Shown piece by piece: positions 15,814 through 25,426 of a stretch of DNA of 64,000 bases. The notes beneath the pieces are model-generated. The model had not been told where the DNA came from. It searched no databases and saw only the letters and a program-made list of their open reading frames with translations. Every line of letters starts with the position of its first letter. The first letter of the stretch is position 1. Made by a program: the position numbers and the translations under genes. The stretch is from NCBI RefSeq assembly GCF_039542345.1, contig NZ_BAABHY010000001.1:1240001-1304000 (forward strand). The letters run 5' to 3'. The stretch is from Orbus sasakiae. Its GTDB lineage: Bacteria > Pseudomonadota > Gammaproteobacteria > Enterobacterales > Orbaceae.

Positions 15814-17025
15814 TAAATAGTCTGAATGTTGACTAACCACAATAGGCCCCATCATACCGGCTAGAGCCGAAGGTTCTAACTGAATGTCTTCAGTTTTATC
15901 AAGTAATGCTAACAGATGATACATTTCTTGATCCGATAACGTATAAAAACCATCTAACAAACGCTCCATCGCGCGACCAACAAAACCGGATGCACGACCA
16001 ACCGCCAAGCCATCTGCTGCGGTGAGATTATCGATGCCCAAATCTTGCACGGCAATGTTGTCATGCAGCCCAGTATAGACCCCTAATAACATACAAGGGG
16101 AATGTGTTGGCTCGGCAAAAATACAATGCACATGATCACCAAATGCCATTTTCAATCCAAAAGCAACCCCGCCTGGCCCACCACCAACGCCACAAGGAAG
16201 ATAAACAAATAACGGATGCTCGCGATCGACCTTTATGCCCATCTCATTAAATTGATGTTTTAAGCGTTGGCCAGCAACGGAATAGCCTAAAAATAAAGTT
16301 TTAGAATTTTCATCATCAATAAAGAAACATTTAGGATCGGATTCTGCCGCTTTACGTCCCTGTTCAACGGCGACACCATAATCTTGTTCATATTCAACAA
16401 CATTAACACCATTAGCACGCAGTTTTTGTTTTTTCCATTCACGTGCATCCGCCGACATGTGAACGCTCACGTTAAAGCCTAATTTTGCACTCATGATACC
16501 GATCGATAATCCAAGATTACCGGTTGAACCGACAGCGATACTGTATTGACTAAAAAACTGTTTAAACTGATCGCTAAACAGTTTGCTATAATCCTCTTCT
16601 TTTGACAGTAAACCCTGCTCGATAGCCAGCTTTTCTGCATGTGTTAATACTTCATAAATGCCGCCGCGAGCTTTAATCGAACCTGAAATAGGCAAATGAC
16701 TGTCTTTTTTTAATAATAGCTGCCCTGCAATCGTAACATCATAACGTTGTTGTAACGCTTTTTTCATTGCAGGAATCTCAACCACTGCGGATTCAATAAT
16801 GCCATTTGTTGCTGCTGTTTCAGGAAACGCTAACGCCAAATATGGCGCAAAGCGGGTTAAACGTTCACTGGCATCTGCAATATTGGTTTGATCAAGCCCT
16901 ACATACGGCAACCCTTCCGCCAAGCTGGTGATATTGAAATTAAACCAACAAGTTGGTTCAAGTTTGATAAGTCTGTCCACTAATGGATAATTAGCGACAA
17001 GGTTTTGTATATCAAGTTGAGTCAT
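15694..17025 (-). CDS. dsdA: D-serine ammonia-lyase (D-serine dehydratase)
   Basis: 443 residues, against 442 in E. coli. A PLP enzyme of fold type II that converts D-serine to pyruvate and ammonia, detoxifying D-serine and using it as carbon and nitrogen source. The PLP lysine is Lys118 in SGSIKARGGIYEV, the same position as in E. coli; the phosphate-binding loop is VGSTGNLGLSIG, and CGVGGGPGGV lies further on. Ribosome site AGGGG. It is the second gene after dsdX (23 bp apart) in a dsdXA operon controlled by divergent dsdC. Its 3' end lies in copy 2 of the tandem duplication. Confidence 0.96.
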   Translation of the reverse strand: MTQLDIQNLVANYPLVDRLIKLEPTCWFNFNITSLAEGLPYVGLDQTNIADASERLTRFAPYLALAFPETAATNGIIESAVVEIPAMKKALQQRYDVTIAGQLLLKKDSHLPISGSIKARGGIYEVLTHAEKLAIEQGLLSKEEDYSKLFSDQFKQFFSQYSIAVGSTGNLGLSIGIMSAKLGFNVSVHMSADAREWKKQKLRANGVNVVEYEQDYGVAVEQGRKAAESDPKCFFIDDENSKTLFLGYSVAGQRLKHQFNEMGIKVDREHPLFVYLPCGVGGGPGGVAFGLKMAFGDHVHCIFAEPTHSPCMLLGVYTGLHDNIAVQDLGIDNLTAADGLAVGRASGFVGRAMERLLDGFYTLSDQEMYHLLALLDKTEDIQLEPSALAGMMGPIVVSQHSDYLNRMHFTDQQLQKATHLVWATGGGMVPQAEMAKYLSATVD

Positions 17026-17048
17026 TTTTGCCCCTTAGTGTTGAATCA

Positions 17049-18386
17049 CTAAACAATATAAGATAAAAGGAATGTGCCCATTAATGCAACTAAAGATGCA
17101 ATAAACGTTGCAGTTGTATAATATTTAAAAATTTCGGTCATTGTTGCCCCACAATACTGTTTAACAAGCCAAAACAAAGAATCGGTAACAATTGTACAAC
17201 CTATCGCCCCAGAGCCAATCGCTAAGGTGATAATTTCGGGGCTCACATCCGGATACATAGCAAGCATCGGCGAGACAATTGCCGTTGCTCCCATCATTGC
17301 AACGGTTGCCGATCCCACGGCAGCGTGCAAAATAATCGCGACTAGCCAAGCTAATAAAATAGGATGCATATCTAACTGTGATAATATTTGAGCCAAACCA
17401 TCACTTAATCCACTGGCTTTTAAAATGCCGTTAAATGCACCGCCTGCGCCTATGATTAACAGAATATTTGCAATTGACGAAAAGCAATCTTCCGTATTCG
17501 TAAGTAAAGTGCTCATCGCCATATGGCGTCTGATGCCTAATATATAATAAGCAACAAAGGCAGCAATAAACATCGCAGTAATTGGATTACCAATAAATTC
17601 TAATATTGCATAAAATGGATTTTGTTTATCCATATTGAGTTCTGCGGTTGTTTTAATAAGCATAAGCACAATCGGTAGCAATACGGTAAATAATGTTGCA
17701 CCCAATGAAGGCAGCTCATCTTCCGTTCGTACTTTAAGATCTGAAAACTGTTCTGGTACCGCTTTAAATGGCATTTTATTTTTAATAATACGTAAGAAAA
17801 TAGGCCCACCGACTAATGAAGCCGCCAATCCAATAATTAAACCATATAAAATCACACTACCAATATCTGCGCCTAATGCATTGGTCACATACAGTGCTGC
17901 TGGGTGGGGTGGTACAATACAATGTACGGCCATTAATGCCGTACATAATGGAATGGCTAGCATTAATAACGACGTTTTTGTCTTTTTGGCAATGGAAAAG
18001 GCTAATGGAATCAATAGCACAACCCCTACTTCCACAAATAACGTAATACCACAAATTAATCCCACTAATACCATTATGACATCAGGCGATAACCAACGGC
18101 ATTTTTGTAAAGTGATACCAATGCGTTCAGCCGCACCCGATATTTCCATCATCTTACCGAGAATGGTCCCTAAACCAATAACTGCGGCTAAAAAGCCAAG
18201 GGTGCCGCCAATTCCGTCTTCGATGGCGCTAATCATCGTCAATGGCTTCATCCCCATCAGCGCCCCCACATAAAAGCTCGATAGTAATAAGGCTAAAAAA
18301 GGATGCAGTTTAAATTTAACAATCGTAATAACAATTAACAAAATACTGGTTATCAACACACCAAGAATCCAAAGTTGTGAATCCAT
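17049..18386 (-). CDS. dsdX: D-serine permease DsdX (GntP family)
   Basis: 445 residues, about 12 membrane segments, with the GntP-family signature region (VGSATVAMMGATAIVSP, then GSGAIGCTIVTDSLFWLVKQY). It is a proton-coupled importer of D-serine. Start ATG 18386 with AGGAG 7 bases upstream. It is co-transcribed with dsdA, which makes the substrate assignment firm within a family that also carries gluconate. The antisense strand has a long open frame (17635-18273) that is a coding shadow. Confidence 0.93.
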   Translation of the reverse strand: MDSQLWILGVLITSILLIVITIVKFKLHPFLALLLSSFYVGALMGMKPLTMISAIEDGIGGTLGFLAAVIGLGTILGKMMEISGAAERIGITLQKCRWLSPDVIMVLVGLICGITLFVEVGVVLLIPLAFSIAKKTKTSLLMLAIPLCTALMAVHCIVPPHPAALYVTNALGADIGSVILYGLIIGLAASLVGGPIFLRIIKNKMPFKAVPEQFSDLKVRTEDELPSLGATLFTVLLPIVLMLIKTTAELNMDKQNPFYAILEFIGNPITAMFIAAFVAYYILGIRRHMAMSTLLTNTEDCFSSIANILLIIGAGGAFNGILKASGLSDGLAQILSQLDMHPILLAWLVAIILHAAVGSATVAMMGATAIVSPMLAMYPDVSPEIITLAIGSGAIGCTIVTDSLFWLVKQYCGATMTEIFKYYTTATFIASLVALMGTFLLSYIV

Positions 18387-18490
18387 CTTGTTCTCCTATA
18401 AGCTAAAAAGTATGTTGAATATTACATGTGATTCGTGCACCACTGACAAACGATAAAATATCGCTTTCACATGAGCTAAATTGAATCAAA

Positions 18491-18510
18491 AATGTGATTA
18501 ACATCATAAA
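18491..18510 (-). promoter_or_regulatory. CRP-like site in the dsdX-dsdC intergenic region
   Basis: TGTGA-TTAACA-TCATA, close to the CRP consensus TGTGA-N6-TCACA, about 105 bp before dsdX and 75 bp before dsdC. This fits catabolite control as known for E. coli dsd. Confidence 0.6.
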
Positions 18511-18583
18511 AATGACAATTAATGTTCATTTAGTTATATTTAATTCATTATATCGCGTTAAATACATCTAAAAGGAGAAAGCT

Positions 18584-19522
18584 ATGTTTGATGATGATCG
18601 CTTTATTACAAACAATCGACTGGTTTCACGCTACCAATTAGCTAAATTACACACATTTGAAGCTGCTGCGCGCCATCGTTCATTTGCCCAAGCGGCTGAT
18701 GAGTTATGTATTAGTCCAAGCGCGGTCAGTCATCAAATAAATAAGCTCGAAGAAGAACTAAATTTTAAATTATTCCATCGTTTTCACCGCCGTATTGAAC
18801 TGACTCAAGATGGTGAGAATCTTTTTAATGTACTCAAAAAATCATTGGCCATTCTTAACCAAGAAATATTGGAAATTAAAAGTCAGGAACTCACCGGCAC
18901 ATTAACTGTATATTCGAGGCCCTCGTTTGCTCAAGGTTGGCTTGTGCCACGCTTATCTGAATTTACACAAAAGCACCCTTACATTACGCTCAATATTTTG
19001 ACGGGTAACGAAATTGTCAATTTCAATCGCCACCGCATTGATTTAGCGATTTATTATGATGATTTGAATTATGACGAATTAAATATTTATCATTTAATGC
19101 AAGAAACCATTATCCCGGTATGTAGTCCACAGTATGCCCAGAAATATCATTTAAATGAACAAATCGATAATTTAAAAAATTGTACTTTATTACATGATAA
19201 TCAGGCTTGGGGTTATGATTCTAATTTTGATGAATGGCAAACATGGCAGACACAATTTAACTTGAATTATGATTTTTTTGAATTACCCATGATGCTGTTT
19301 GACCGTTCAGATTTAGCCGTAACCGCAGCAATTAACCACGTTGGAATAGCAATGGGACGAAAACACATTATCGAAAAATTTATCGCATCAGGTGAACTGA
19401 TCACCCCATTTAAACACATGGCAACGACATGTAAACAACGCTATTACATCGTAACAGCGACGAATCAACGTAATCCTAAAGTCAAAGCGTTCATCAAATG
19501 GATAAAAGAAAATATGATTTAA
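18584..19522 (+). CDS. dsdC: DsdC, LysR-type activator of dsdXA
   Basis: 312 residues. The N-terminal winged HTH is typical of LysR proteins (TFEAAARHRSFAQAADELCI, SPSAVSHQINKLEEEL), followed by a periplasmic-binding-like effector domain from about residue 105. It sits divergent to dsdX with a 197-bp shared control region, as in E. coli, so it is expected to activate dsdXA when D-serine binds. The start is supported by AAGGAG 6 bases upstream. The DsdC assignment rests mainly on context plus the characteristic N-terminus. Confidence 0.92.
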   Translation: MFDDDRFITNNRLVSRYQLAKLHTFEAAARHRSFAQAADELCISPSAVSHQINKLEEELNFKLFHRFHRRIELTQDGENLFNVLKKSLAILNQEILEIKSQELTGTLTVYSRPSFAQGWLVPRLSEFTQKHPYITLNILTGNEIVNFNRHRIDLAIYYDDLNYDELNIYHLMQETIIPVCSPQYAQKYHLNEQIDNLKNCTLLHDNQAWGYDSNFDEWQTWQTQFNLNYDFFELPMMLFDRSDLAVTAAINHVGIAMGRKHIIEKFIASGELITPFKHMATTCKQRYYIVTATNQRNPKVKAFIKWIKENMI

Positions 19523-19599
19523 ATCAATAAAATAATTTATAAAAAAGCACATTAACGCAATAAAAATAAAAAAATTTGATAATTTAAATAGCTCACTTT

Positions 19600-19620
19600 G
19601 ATCAACATTGCTATAATGCG
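19600..19620 (+). promoter_or_regulatory. Extended -10 promoter of the purine permease gene
   Basis: TTGCTATAAT near 19608-19617 has a TGn extension before TATAAT. About 135 bases of leader follow before the GTG start. Confidence 0.5.
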
Positions 19621-19756
19621 CACCTCAAACAACAGTGACTAGTATTAGCGTACCCCGCGCCAAAGTAACTGATGTTAGACATAATTTTTCGCATGATTAA
19701 CAACATTCGTAAAACATTTCTGTTCTCTTTTCTAATCCATCTTTTGGAGTTTTCCC

Positions 19757-21082
19757 GTGGCTACTACTGACTCAACGACTAAACGATCGTTTTTGGATCG
19801 CTATTTCCAATTTCAGGAAAATAAGACTACGCTCAAAACTGAGCTAATTGCAAGTTTCACCACTTTTATCACCATGGTTTATATTGTTTTTGTCAACCCT
19901 AAAATTTTAGGTGACGCAGGGATGAATTCTCAAGCGGTCTTTGTCACCACAGCTTTGATTACAGGTATTGCTTGTATGGCTATGGGCATCGTGGCTAAGC
20001 TACCGATTGCATTAGCACCAGGTATGGGAATCAATGCCTATTTTGCTTATGTTTTAGTTGGGTCAATGGGGCTCACCTGGCAAACAGGTATGACCTTAGT
20101 ATTTATGGGTGCCGCTGGACTGTTTTTATTGTCATTATTTCGCTTACGTTATTGGATGATTTCAAATATTCCTTTTTCGATTCGTATTGGTGTAAGTAGT
20201 GGCTGTGGATTGCTAATCACGTTAATTGGTTTACACAATGCCAATATCATTGTTGCTGATCCTGACACGATGGTTCGATTAGGCGACCCAACCTCAATCC
20301 CTTTTGTGCTTGGTTGCTTAAGCTTTTTAATTGTTGCAGTGCTTGCACAACGTGGTTGGAACTCTTCAATTTTACTTTCATTTGTTGCGGTCACGTTAAT
20401 TGGTTGGGCAATTGATCCTGATGTCGTCTATCATGGCGTTGTCAGTTTACCACCCGATATTAGTGGCGTAGTCGGTCAACTTGATTTCCAAAATATTTTT
20501 GAAATCTCGCTCGTTGGTATCATTTTATCCGTCATGCTTATTAACTTATTTGAATCTTCAGGGACATTTATCGCTGTAACCGATAAAGCTGGTCTTGCCG
20601 ATGAAAACGGACGTTACCCAAATCAGCAACGTTCACTTTATATTGATAGTGCCAGTTCCGCTTTAGGTTCAGCCATGGGCACATCTGCCGTAACCGCTTA
20701 TGTTGAAAGCGCATCAGGCGTTGCCGTTGGTGGGCGAACCGGCATGATGGCGCTCGGTGTAGGTATCTTATTTCTTTTTGCGGTATTTTTATCACCACTT
20801 GAAAAAATGGTACCGCTTTATGCTACAACCGGTGCACTCATTTACATTGGTGTTTTAATGGCATCTGATTTAGCTCGCGTAAAATGGGATGATTTAACTG
20901 AAGCCGTGCCGGCATTTGTAGCAATGATTATGATGCCATTTAGTTTCACGATTACAGAAGGCATCGCGACAGGCTTTATCACTTTTGTGTTTATGAAAGT
21001 GTGTTGTGGTCGCTTTAAAGATTTAACCGTATGTTCGGTTGTGATGGCAGCACTCTTTTTAGTCCGTTATATTTTCCTTTAA
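19757..21082 (+). CDS. adeP: Adenine permease, AdeP/AdeQ-like (NCS2/AzgA family)
   Basis: 441 residues with 12-13 membrane segments and strong resemblance to E. coli PurP/AdeP: TTFITMVYIVFVNPKILGDAGM near the start, LPIALAPGMGINAYFA, LFESSGTFIAVTDKAGL, GTSAVTAYVESASGVAVGGR (read in separate parts), and PFSFTITEGI near the end. It imports adenine by proton symport. Start GTG 19757 has GGAG at 7 bases. It lies directly before two adenine-deaminase-family genes, mirroring the E. coli yicO-yicP (adeQ-ade) arrangement. Which of AdeP or AdeQ it corresponds to cannot be decided here. Confidence 0.88.
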   Translation: MATTDSTTKRSFLDRYFQFQENKTTLKTELIASFTTFITMVYIVFVNPKILGDAGMNSQAVFVTTALITGIACMAMGIVAKLPIALAPGMGINAYFAYVLVGSMGLTWQTGMTLVFMGAAGLFLLSLFRLRYWMISNIPFSIRIGVSSGCGLLITLIGLHNANIIVADPDTMVRLGDPTSIPFVLGCLSFLIVAVLAQRGWNSSILLSFVAVTLIGWAIDPDVVYHGVVSLPPDISGVVGQLDFQNIFEISLVGIILSVMLINLFESSGTFIAVTDKAGLADENGRYPNQQRSLYIDSASSALGSAMGTSAVTAYVESASGVAVGGRTGMMALGVGILFLFAVFLSPLEKMVPLYATTGALIYIGVLMASDLARVKWDDLTEAVPAFVAMIMMPFSFTITEGIATGFITFVFMKVCCGRFKDLTVCSVVMAALFLVRYIFL

Positions 21083-21156
21083 GAGTGAAAAGCGAAAACG
21101 AATCTCAAAATTTGGGTCGATAAGGACTGAAAAAACCTTATTGATTGTTAAAGCCA

Positions 21157-21188
21157 CAGACTGGGTGGCACGTCTGCCGATTGCAGAC
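21157..21188 (+). promoter_or_regulatory. Mutually exclusive hairpins in the leader of adenine deaminase gene 1
   Basis: GTCTG(C) at 21072+100, that is 21172-21177, can pair with CAGAC at 21157-21161 or with GCAGAC at 21183-21188, not both. This lies 40-70 bases before the start codon. A further hairpin ATAAGG/CCTTAT precedes it. Switch-like attenuation is possible. It does not match the purine riboswitch. Confidence 0.35.
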
Positions 21189-21228
21189 AACGACATTTAA
21201 TTTTATTGCAAAAAATAGGAATATGATT

Positions 21229-23052
21229 ATGACTTCAATGTATAAAGAAGATATCTGTGAAATGATTGATGCGGGAGCAGCTAAGATTCCTGCAGATCTT
21301 GTGATTACCAATGGTCAATTGGTCAACGTTAACTCAGCTGAAATTTACCCTGCAGACGTGGCTATCTATAAATCACGCATTGTTGCAACAGGTGATGTAT
21401 CGGGTTATGTTGGTGAAAAAACTAAAACCATCGATGCAAAAGGAAAATACATCGTCCCAGGTTTAATTGATGGTCACTTACATATTGAATGTAGTAAATT
21501 ATCAATGACCAGTTTTGCAAAAGCGGTGTTACCACATGGTACAACCAGTATTATTTCAGGACTTGATCAATATATTGTCACAGCAGGACTTGATGGGATT
21601 AAAGAAATCTTAACTGAGATTGATGGTACCCCACTTAAAGTATTCTGGGGTCTACCATTTTTAACACCTTATACGTTACCACAAAGTAATGTCGGTTTTA
21701 ATGTGACTGCTAAAACCCATGCTGAAGTACAAAAATGGCCTGAAGTATTTGGTGTTTGGGAAACCGTTAGTGAATTTATTGAAAATCAACACAGTGACGT
21801 AATGAAAGCGATTGAATATGCTCGCATTAATCGTTTACCTATTTTTGGTTGTGCACCAATGACTCGCGGTCATAAGCTAAACTCAATCTTATGTGCGGGC
21901 GTCAGACTTGACCATGAAAGTTATGATCACACTGAAATGATGGAAAAAATCCGTAAAGGAATGAATGTTATCATTCGCGAATCGTCTATTTCACACTTCT
22001 TAGAAGAAAACGTAAAAGTCATTACACATTTAAATCCTCGTTTATCACGTCGTGTTAGTTTTTGTACTGATGACGTTATTGCTTCTGATATCGTGGCGAA
22101 TGGTCACATGGACAAACTTATTCGTATGTCAATTGCAAATGGTGTTGATCCATTAACTGCTATCCAAATGGGATCCATTAACTCTGCTGAAGCCTACCGC
22201 ATTGACCACTTAGTGGGTTCTGTATCACCGGGTCGCTTTGCCGACATTTTATTAGTTGAAGATTTAGTGAAATTTGAAATTGATACTGTAATTGCAAAAG
22301 GTCAATTAGTCGTTGAGAATAATCAAACTGTATACGAGTTTGTACCACCAAAACGCAGCGATGTATTACTACAAAGCATGAAATTAAAACCAGTAACCGC
22401 AGATGATATGAAAGTCAGAACAGATGTTAAAGAAGCCAAAGTGCATGCTTTATCATTAGATGTTGATTTTAATATCCCTTTTGTTCGTCGTGGTCGCCAA
22501 GTGGAATTACAAGTTAAAGATGGTGTTGTACTACCCGATGTCGAAAATGATGCTATCTACGCTACCGTTATTGAGCGTTTTGGTAAAACAGATTGTAAAC
22601 CAAAAGTAGGATTCTGTTCTGGTTGGAAATTAAAATCAGGCGCGATGGCAAGTTCTTGTGCACCAGATGACAATAATGTGGTCTGTATCGGTACGAACTC
22701 AGAAGACATGGCTATTGCGATTAATCATTTAGCACAAAACGGTGGCGGGCAAGTTATTGTCAATCACGGTAAAGTCGTTGGTTTCTTACCATTACCTATT
22801 TGCGGCATAGTCTCTGACCTTGATCCACACACGATGGCGCAAGAAGAAGAAAAATTATTAAAACTTGCCCGTGAATTAGGTTGTGACTTACCTGATCCAT
22901 TATTCTATATGTGTTGTTTACAAATTACTGCAATCCCTGATTTTGCGATTACCGATCTAGGCGTGATTGATTTCCATGATCAAGCCGTCATGGACCCAGT
23001 ATTTAAATGTGGTTGTACACACGGTAAACTGCATCCAAAATGCCATCATTAA
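21229..23052 (+). CDS. Adenine-deaminase-family amidohydrolase, divergent paralog
   Basis: 607 residues from ATG 21229, chosen because AGGA lies 8 bases upstream; the frame opens earlier at TTG 21145. An N-terminal composite beta domain and a TIM barrel carry GLIDGHLHIE (His83, His85), CTDDVIASDI and the LVGSVSPGRFADILLVED segment, then the adenine deaminase C-terminal domain. The second metal motif DPHEI of adenine deaminases is replaced by SGLDQY, and the HSPG segment by CAPMTRG. The tail is Cys/His-rich (CGCTHGKLHPKCHH). The catalytic site is therefore altered. The substrate may differ from adenine. It is followed 103 bp later by a canonical copy. Confidence 0.85.
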   Translation: MTSMYKEDICEMIDAGAAKIPADLVITNGQLVNVNSAEIYPADVAIYKSRIVATGDVSGYVGEKTKTIDAKGKYIVPGLIDGHLHIECSKLSMTSFAKAVLPHGTTSIISGLDQYIVTAGLDGIKEILTEIDGTPLKVFWGLPFLTPYTLPQSNVGFNVTAKTHAEVQKWPEVFGVWETVSEFIENQHSDVMKAIEYARINRLPIFGCAPMTRGHKLNSILCAGVRLDHESYDHTEMMEKIRKGMNVIIRESSISHFLEENVKVITHLNPRLSRRVSFCTDDVIASDIVANGHMDKLIRMSIANGVDPLTAIQMGSINSAEAYRIDHLVGSVSPGRFADILLVEDLVKFEIDTVIAKGQLVVENNQTVYEFVPPKRSDVLLQSMKLKPVTADDMKVRTDVKEAKVHALSLDVDFNIPFVRRGRQVELQVKDGVVLPDVENDAIYATVIERFGKTDCKPKVGFCSGWKLKSGAMASSCAPDDNNVVCIGTNSEDMAIAINHLAQNGGGQVIVNHGKVVGFLPLPICGIVSDLDPHTMAQEEEKLLKLARELGCDLPDPLFYMCCLQITAIPDFAITDLGVIDFHDQAVMDPVFKCGCTHGKLHPKCHH

Positions 23053-23088
23053 TCGTATGGATAATGCATAAAAATAGTAATAAAAATA

Positions 23089-23120
23089 ATAGGTGGCAAA
23101 TGCCGCCTATCTTCTTTATC
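23089..23120 (+). terminator. Hairpin between the two adenine deaminase genes
   Basis: ATAGGTGGC/GCCGCCTAT with a 4-base loop, followed by CTTCTTTATC. It is a partial terminator or processing site. Confidence 0.55.
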
Positions 23121-23155
23121 ATGCAAAAATAATTTGCAAATAGCTGAGGTTCCTC

Positions 23156-24895
23156 ATGACAAAAAGAGAACAACTAAATGATTTAATTGATATGGCAGCA
23201 GGCAGAAAAGACGCTGATCTGTTAATTACCAATTGTAAAGTTATTGATGTGTATAACCAACTGATCGTTGACGGTCCACTGGCCATTGGGCATGGTAAAA
23301 TTGTCGGTTATGGCGCCGATTATAAAGCCAAAAAAACACTTGATGCGGGTGGTGGTTATGTAATGCCGGGTCTTATTGACGGTCATGTTCATATCGAATC
23401 ATCATCATTAACACCGCCTCAGTTTGCTCGTTGCATTTTACCTTTTGGGACGACAACGATTATTGCCGATCCACATGAAATTGGTAATGTTTGTGGGCTT
23501 GATGGTATCCGTTATATGCTTGAAGCATCACGTAAAACCCCTTTAAATGTCCAAATAATGTTACCGTCATGTGTTCCAGCAACACCTTTTGAACAAGCAG
23601 GCTGTGTGTTAGAAGCCGAAGACTTGGTCAAATTAATTAACGAACCGGGTGTGAAAGGACTGGGTGAAGTCATGGATTACCCAAGTGTTATTCATCACGA
23701 CGAAAAAATGATGAATAAATTGTGGATGGCTAAAGATCACGATCGTGTTATTGATGGTCATAGCCCCGGTGTGACAGGAAAAGATCTGACTGCTTACGTG
23801 ATGGGCGGCATTATGACTGATCATGAGTGCAGTACGACTCAAGAGATGCTTGATCGTATTCGTTTAGGTCAATATGTTCTGTTACGTGAAGGTTCAACCT
23901 GTAAAGACTTACTCAATTTATTACCTGCCATTACCCCAGCTAATGCTCGTCGTTGTGTGCTTTGTACTGATGACCGTGAACCCTCTGATATTTTAGAAAC
24001 AGGCCATATTAATAAAAGTCTACGTTTAGCAGTGGAACATGGTTTAGATCCACTTATTGCCATCACCCTTGCAACCCTGAATGCGGCTGAATGTTTCCGT
24101 TTAAAAGGCAAAGGCGCAATTGCCCCTAACTTTGATGCAGATTTATTAATCGTTAAAGATCTTAAATCTTTTGAAGCAAAACACGTATTCGTTGCCGGTC
24201 AAGAAGTCGCTCGTGATGGTAAATTACTCGTTGAATGGCCTGATTATGTTGCTGATACTGTCCTTAATACAGTGCGTTTACCAGCATTGTCAGAACACAG
24301 TTTTACTTTGCCACTTAAAACAGAAAAAGTGAACGCAATCGGCGTTAAGCCTGGTAGTGTATTAACTGCACATCTGCAAATTGATGTAAAAAAAGATGCC
24401 CATGGCAACTTTGATGTCAAAAATAATCCTGGTTTAAATAAATTGGCTGTTATTGAACGTCACCATGCAACAGGTAATATTGGTTTGGGTATTCTTGCAA
24501 ACTATGGCCTTAAAAATGGTGCCATTGCGGTGACTGTTGCTCACGATTCACATAACCTTGTTGTTGTCGGTGATAATGATGCCGATATGCTTGCAGCGGT
24601 TAAAGATGTTGAGTCTATGGGTGGTGGTTTTTCGCTTTGTCAAAACGGTAAAATTTTAGCTCACCTTGCTTTACCCGTAGCGGGACTCATGTCAGATAAA
24701 TCGGCACAAGAGGTTGCTGATGAACTGCATCATATGATTCGCGTTGCAAAAGAATCATTTGGTATTAACCCGAAGGCTCATCCATTAATGACCTTAGTCT
24801 TTATGACTTTACCGGTTATTCCTGAACTCAAATTAACCTCTACGGGATTATTTGATGTCAGAAAGTATCAACCAGTTGAGTTATGTATTGAATAA
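23156..24895 (+). CDS. ade: Adenine deaminase
   Basis: 579 residues, against 588 for E. coli Ade (YicP). It hydrolyses adenine to hypoxanthine and ammonia using a metal centre in a TIM barrel. The canonical signatures are all visible: GLIDGHVHIESS, IADPHEIGNVCG, DGHSPG, CTDDREPSDI, and the C-terminal domain with VAHDSHN and GGGFSLCQNG. Start ATG 23156 with GAGG 6 bases upstream. Together with the adjacent permease it forms an adenine salvage unit. A strong bidirectional terminator follows. Confidence 0.94.
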   Translation: MTKREQLNDLIDMAAGRKDADLLITNCKVIDVYNQLIVDGPLAIGHGKIVGYGADYKAKKTLDAGGGYVMPGLIDGHVHIESSSLTPPQFARCILPFGTTTIIADPHEIGNVCGLDGIRYMLEASRKTPLNVQIMLPSCVPATPFEQAGCVLEAEDLVKLINEPGVKGLGEVMDYPSVIHHDEKMMNKLWMAKDHDRVIDGHSPGVTGKDLTAYVMGGIMTDHECSTTQEMLDRIRLGQYVLLREGSTCKDLLNLLPAITPANARRCVLCTDDREPSDILETGHINKSLRLAVEHGLDPLIAITLATLNAAECFRLKGKGAIAPNFDADLLIVKDLKSFEAKHVFVAGQEVARDGKLLVEWPDYVADTVLNTVRLPALSEHSFTLPLKTEKVNAIGVKPGSVLTAHLQIDVKKDAHGNFDVKNNPGLNKLAVIERHHATGNIGLGILANYGLKNGAIAVTVAHDSHNLVVVGDNDADMLAAVKDVESMGGGFSLCQNGKILAHLALPVAGLMSDKSAQEVADELHHMIRVAKESFGINPKAHPLMTLVFMTLPVIPELKLTSTGLFDVRKYQPVELCIE

Positions 24896-24905
24896 TCAAA
24901 TCATT

Positions 24906-24930
24906 AAAAAGGCGCATAATGCGCCTTTTT
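24906..24930. terminator. Bidirectional terminator
   Basis: AAAAAGGCGC/GCGCCTTTTT, 10-bp perfect stem with a 5-base loop, between the converging ade and zinc-ribbon genes. Confidence 0.92.
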
Positions 24931-24955
24931 AATATTGGAAAAAAGTTGTTATGTT

Positions 24956-25387
24956 TTACAGCATTCTGATTATGTGTTCAACAGCGCAATTCGGACACGA
25001 CATATGACGCCGTTCTTGTTTGTGTTCATTCAATGAAATATTTATCTCTAAAAAAGCCTGTTGACATTCAGGGCAGTGAACTTTTGCGTGAATATCTTCT
25101 GCTATACTATTTGCCGCTTCAACCCAACGCGTCTCACGATTATCATTAATAAATGGTAACCTCACCTTTAATCGCCGACACTCTAAATACCAAAAAACCG
25201 CACCTAACAAACAAAATAAAGGCACTAGCTTAAATGCTATTTTCAATAAGCCGCCGTCAAAATCAAATCTTTGGTAGCGTAAATACACGCCAATACTAAT
25301 GAGTACTTCCATTGCCAAAAAGAGTAAACATAGCATAAGAGGAGTAACAATGATGCAATAAAGGACAGCGAACCGTTTTTTATTCAT
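24956..25387 (-). CDS. Small membrane protein with a C-terminal zinc ribbon
   Basis: 143 residues. Two hydrophobic helices, about residues 8-33 and 48-66, then a soluble tail with CPEC (near residue 105) and CPNC (near 133), most likely one zinc site. The family is not recognised. SD GAGGA is present. It follows panD by 39 bp on the same strand and might be read as the tail of the pantothenate operon, but nothing in it suggests a pantothenate role. Confidence 0.65.
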   Translation of the reverse strand: MNKKRFAVLYCIIVTPLMLCLLFLAMEVLISIGVYLRYQRFDFDGGLLKIAFKLVPLFCLLGAVFWYLECRRLKVRLPFINDNRETRWVEAANSIAEDIHAKVHCPECQQAFLEINISLNEHKQERRHMSCPNCAVEHIIRML

Positions 25388-25426
25388 TGTTTATCCTCGA
25401 GTAGGTATGAAATACATTTCAACATG

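Noticed and set aside
17635..18273. 212-codon open frame on the plus strand inside dsdX
   Set aside because: Antisense shadow of dsdX; no ribosome site and low-complexity Thr/Pro/Ser composition.
21083..21228. Purine riboswitch before the adenine deaminase genes
   Set aside because: The conserved aptamer core (P1 with the TATA...GTTTC and CTACC type loops) is not present; only generic alternative hairpins are seen.
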